NCBI RefSeq assembly: GCF_030542965.1
Contig: NZ_JAUAOA010000003.1
Span: forward strand, 248,001 to 312,000
Direction of reading: 5' to 3'
Length of the DNA: 64,000 nucleotides
Source: Azotosporobacter soli
Lineage (GTDB): Bacteria; Bacillota; Negativicutes; SG130
Part shown: piece by piece, positions 62,862-64,000 of the stretch
How the letters are laid out: every line of letters starts with the position of its first letter
Position numbering within the stretch: the first letter of the stretch is position 1
Made by a program: the position numbers and the translations under genes
Notes under the pieces: generated by a model
The model's input: only the letters and a program-made list of their open reading frames with translations
The model's database searches: none
Told to the model about the DNA's origin: nothing

Positions 62862-64000
62862 ATGCGTTCTCCTCGCGAAAAAATTCCGCCTTTGGAACGG
62901 GTGTTGCTGCGTCTGCTGCTCGGGCGATTATTTATTCCGCTATTGCTTTTAGGCCTCGCCGTACTCTGCAGCGCGACGTATTTCAACGACCGCACCTTAA
63001 AGCAGCACCAGGAACAAACCGCTCTGACGACTGCGCAAATGGTGGATCACTATCTTAAGAACGGCGATCGCATGCTTGACGCACTCGCCAAGACAGCCGC
63101 CAAATCGCCCGCGGATTTCGTCGCTTTTACGCAAAGCAGCTGGGAAGCGTACGGCATATTCGAAACGATTTATTATTTGGATGAAAAAGACACTATCGTC
63201 TTAATGGTACCGCCTGACCCACGCTATCAGGGCATGGACATGTCCAATCTTCCCTATTTTCAAAACTTGGATGAAGCGGATCAACTGCTGGTTTCCCGCC
63301 CGTTCATCTCGCTACGCACCGGCGAGCCGACCGTTTATCTGGCGAAAACACTGCCGCACGGACGCCTGATCGGCGCTTTGAACTTAAACGGCGTGCAACA
63401 GCAAATTGAAGAACTCAATGACGTGAACCGAGGCAATACCGTGTTCATCCTTGATCAGTCCGGCACCTTGCTTGCCTACCCGAGCGCACAGCAAATCCGG
63501 CAGCAGACGAACCTGAGCAATCTCTCCATTTTCCAGCAAGGTTTGCACGGCAATACGACGGCAATTTACCAAAACAATGGCGCTTTCTTTCTCGCCAGCA
63601 CCGCTAAGACGACAAAAAACGATTGGATCATCATCACCCAGACGCCGCTCCTTTCCTCATGGGGGCCCTACCTCGGCGCCTTCGCTTTTGCCTTAATGAT
63701 CGCCATTTTGCTTTGGCTGGCCGTCTGGCGCAATCTTAGCCAAAGCCTGCGCAGCGACATCGTCCAGCCGATTGCGGAATTGAGCCGCAGCACTGCGGCG
63801 CTTGCCTGCGGCGATTATCCGGAAGCCGACGTACAAACCCCGCCGACTTTCTTTGCCGAACTCAATAAGCTGGCGCTCGATTTCTCGCAAATGAGCCGGA
63901 CACTGCAAGCCCGTCAAGAAGCGCTCGCGACGAGCGAACAGCGTTACCGCAGCCTGTTTGCCGAAGTGCCGATCGGTCTCTTTCGCACCATGTTTGACGG
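62862..64000 (+). CDS. Cache/HAMP/PAS membrane sensor, 3' end beyond window
   Basis: Visible part is 379 residues. TM1 about 20-42, extracytoplasmic double-Cache-like domain about 45-265 (DEKDTIVLMVPPDPRYQGMD, SRPFISLRTGEPTVYLAKTL, GNTVFILDQSGTLLAYPS), TM2 about 270-290, a HAMP region (SDIVQPIAELSRSTAALACG), then the start of a PAS domain (SEQRYRSLFAEVPIGLF). The missing C-terminus decides whether it is a histidine kinase or a diguanylate cyclase/phosphodiesterase. Start ATG 62862 with AAAGGGGTGG upstream. In an apparent operon with the binding lipoprotein. Confidence 0.85.
   Translation, partial: MRSPREKIPPLERVLLRLLLGRLFIPLLLLGLAVLCSATYFNDRTLKQHQEQTALTTAQMVDHYLKNGDRMLDALAKTAAKSPADFVAFTQSSWEAYGIFETIYYLDEKDTIVLMVPPDPRYQGMDMSNLPYFQNLDEADQLLVSRPFISLRTGEPTVYLAKTLPHGRLIGALNLNGVQQQIEELNDVNRGNTVFILDQSGTLLAYPSAQQIRQQTNLSNLSIFQQGLHGNTTAIYQNNGAFFLASTAKTTKNDWIIITQTPLLSSWGPYLGAFAFALMIAILLWLAVWRNLSQSLRSDIVQPIAELSRSTAALACGDYPEADVQTPPTFFAELNKLALDFSQMSRTLQARQEALATSEQRYRSLFAEVPIGLFRTMFD

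Overview
The window looks like a chromosomal segment of a diderm, anaerobic Firmicute, most likely of the class Negativicutes (Sporomusa/Selenomonas relatives). This is inferred from the gene content: strong AGGAGG-type ribosome binding sites, a tyrosyl T-box, a glycine riboswitch, RNA-polymerase-associated HelD, NCS2 and ABC-F proteins, a tyrosine phenol-lyase, and a secreted phytase of the type known from Selenomonas ruminantium. No rRNA, tRNA, CRISPR array, transposase or prophage structural gene was seen. Most genes have high G+C at third positions. The exception is the AT-rich yjcQ-like gene at 20.9-21.3 kb, which looks foreign.

Layout. 1-8 kb: tyrosine phenol-lyase (cut by the left edge) behind a likely sigma-54 promoter, a SWIM/SNF2 helicase, an orphan histidine kinase, a soluble chemoreceptor-like protein and a small Cys-rich protein. 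8-15.4 kb: an RTX-repeat lipase, a 36-codon gene with its own promoter and terminator, an M20 amidohydrolase, HelD and an AraC regulator. 15.5-20.7 kb: an MFS transporter, an AzgA-type purine permease, and a dGTPase-like protein preceded by a degenerate nuclease-like protein. 20.9-27.8 kb: the yjcQ islet, a 166-nt nested palindrome, a flavin-type oxidase, two DEAD-box helicases, an Eis-type acetyltransferase, an MBL-fold hydrolase and a 55-codon gene with a structured leader. 28-35 kb: an aldo/keto reductase, a second orphan kinase with a periplasmic binding domain, T-box plus tyrS, and a glycine riboswitch plus amino-acid permease. 35-51.9 kb: topoisomerase III, a membrane protein, a PTP-like phytase, two HAD phosphatases, a third orphan kinase, a chemoreceptor, regulators, ABC-F, an Spx/ArsC-like protein, a class D beta-lactamase and a C_GCAxxG_C_C protein. 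52-60.3 kb: a complete galactose uptake and Leloir cluster (galT-galK-galE-ROK regulator-mglB-mglA-mglC). 60.4-64 kb: an aldo/keto reductase, a branched-chain-type binding lipoprotein and a Cache sensor cut by the right edge.

How it works together. The gal/mgl cluster reads as one catabolic unit: MglBAC imports galactose, GalK/GalT/GalE convert it, and the ROK protein between the two halves probably senses it. Tyrosine use is sensed twice: tyrS by the T-box, and tpl from a sigma-54 promoter that needs an unseen activator. Signalling is rich. There are three related histidine kinases with the same VAG(V/I)AHEINTP H-box, two chemoreceptor-type proteins and a Cache sensor, yet no response regulator lies beside any of them.

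The least explained items are the 36-codon and 55-codon genes, the large palindrome at 21454-21619, the duplicated terminator/upstream-region junction flanking the DJ-1 gene, and the long linker in the glycine riboswitch expression platform.
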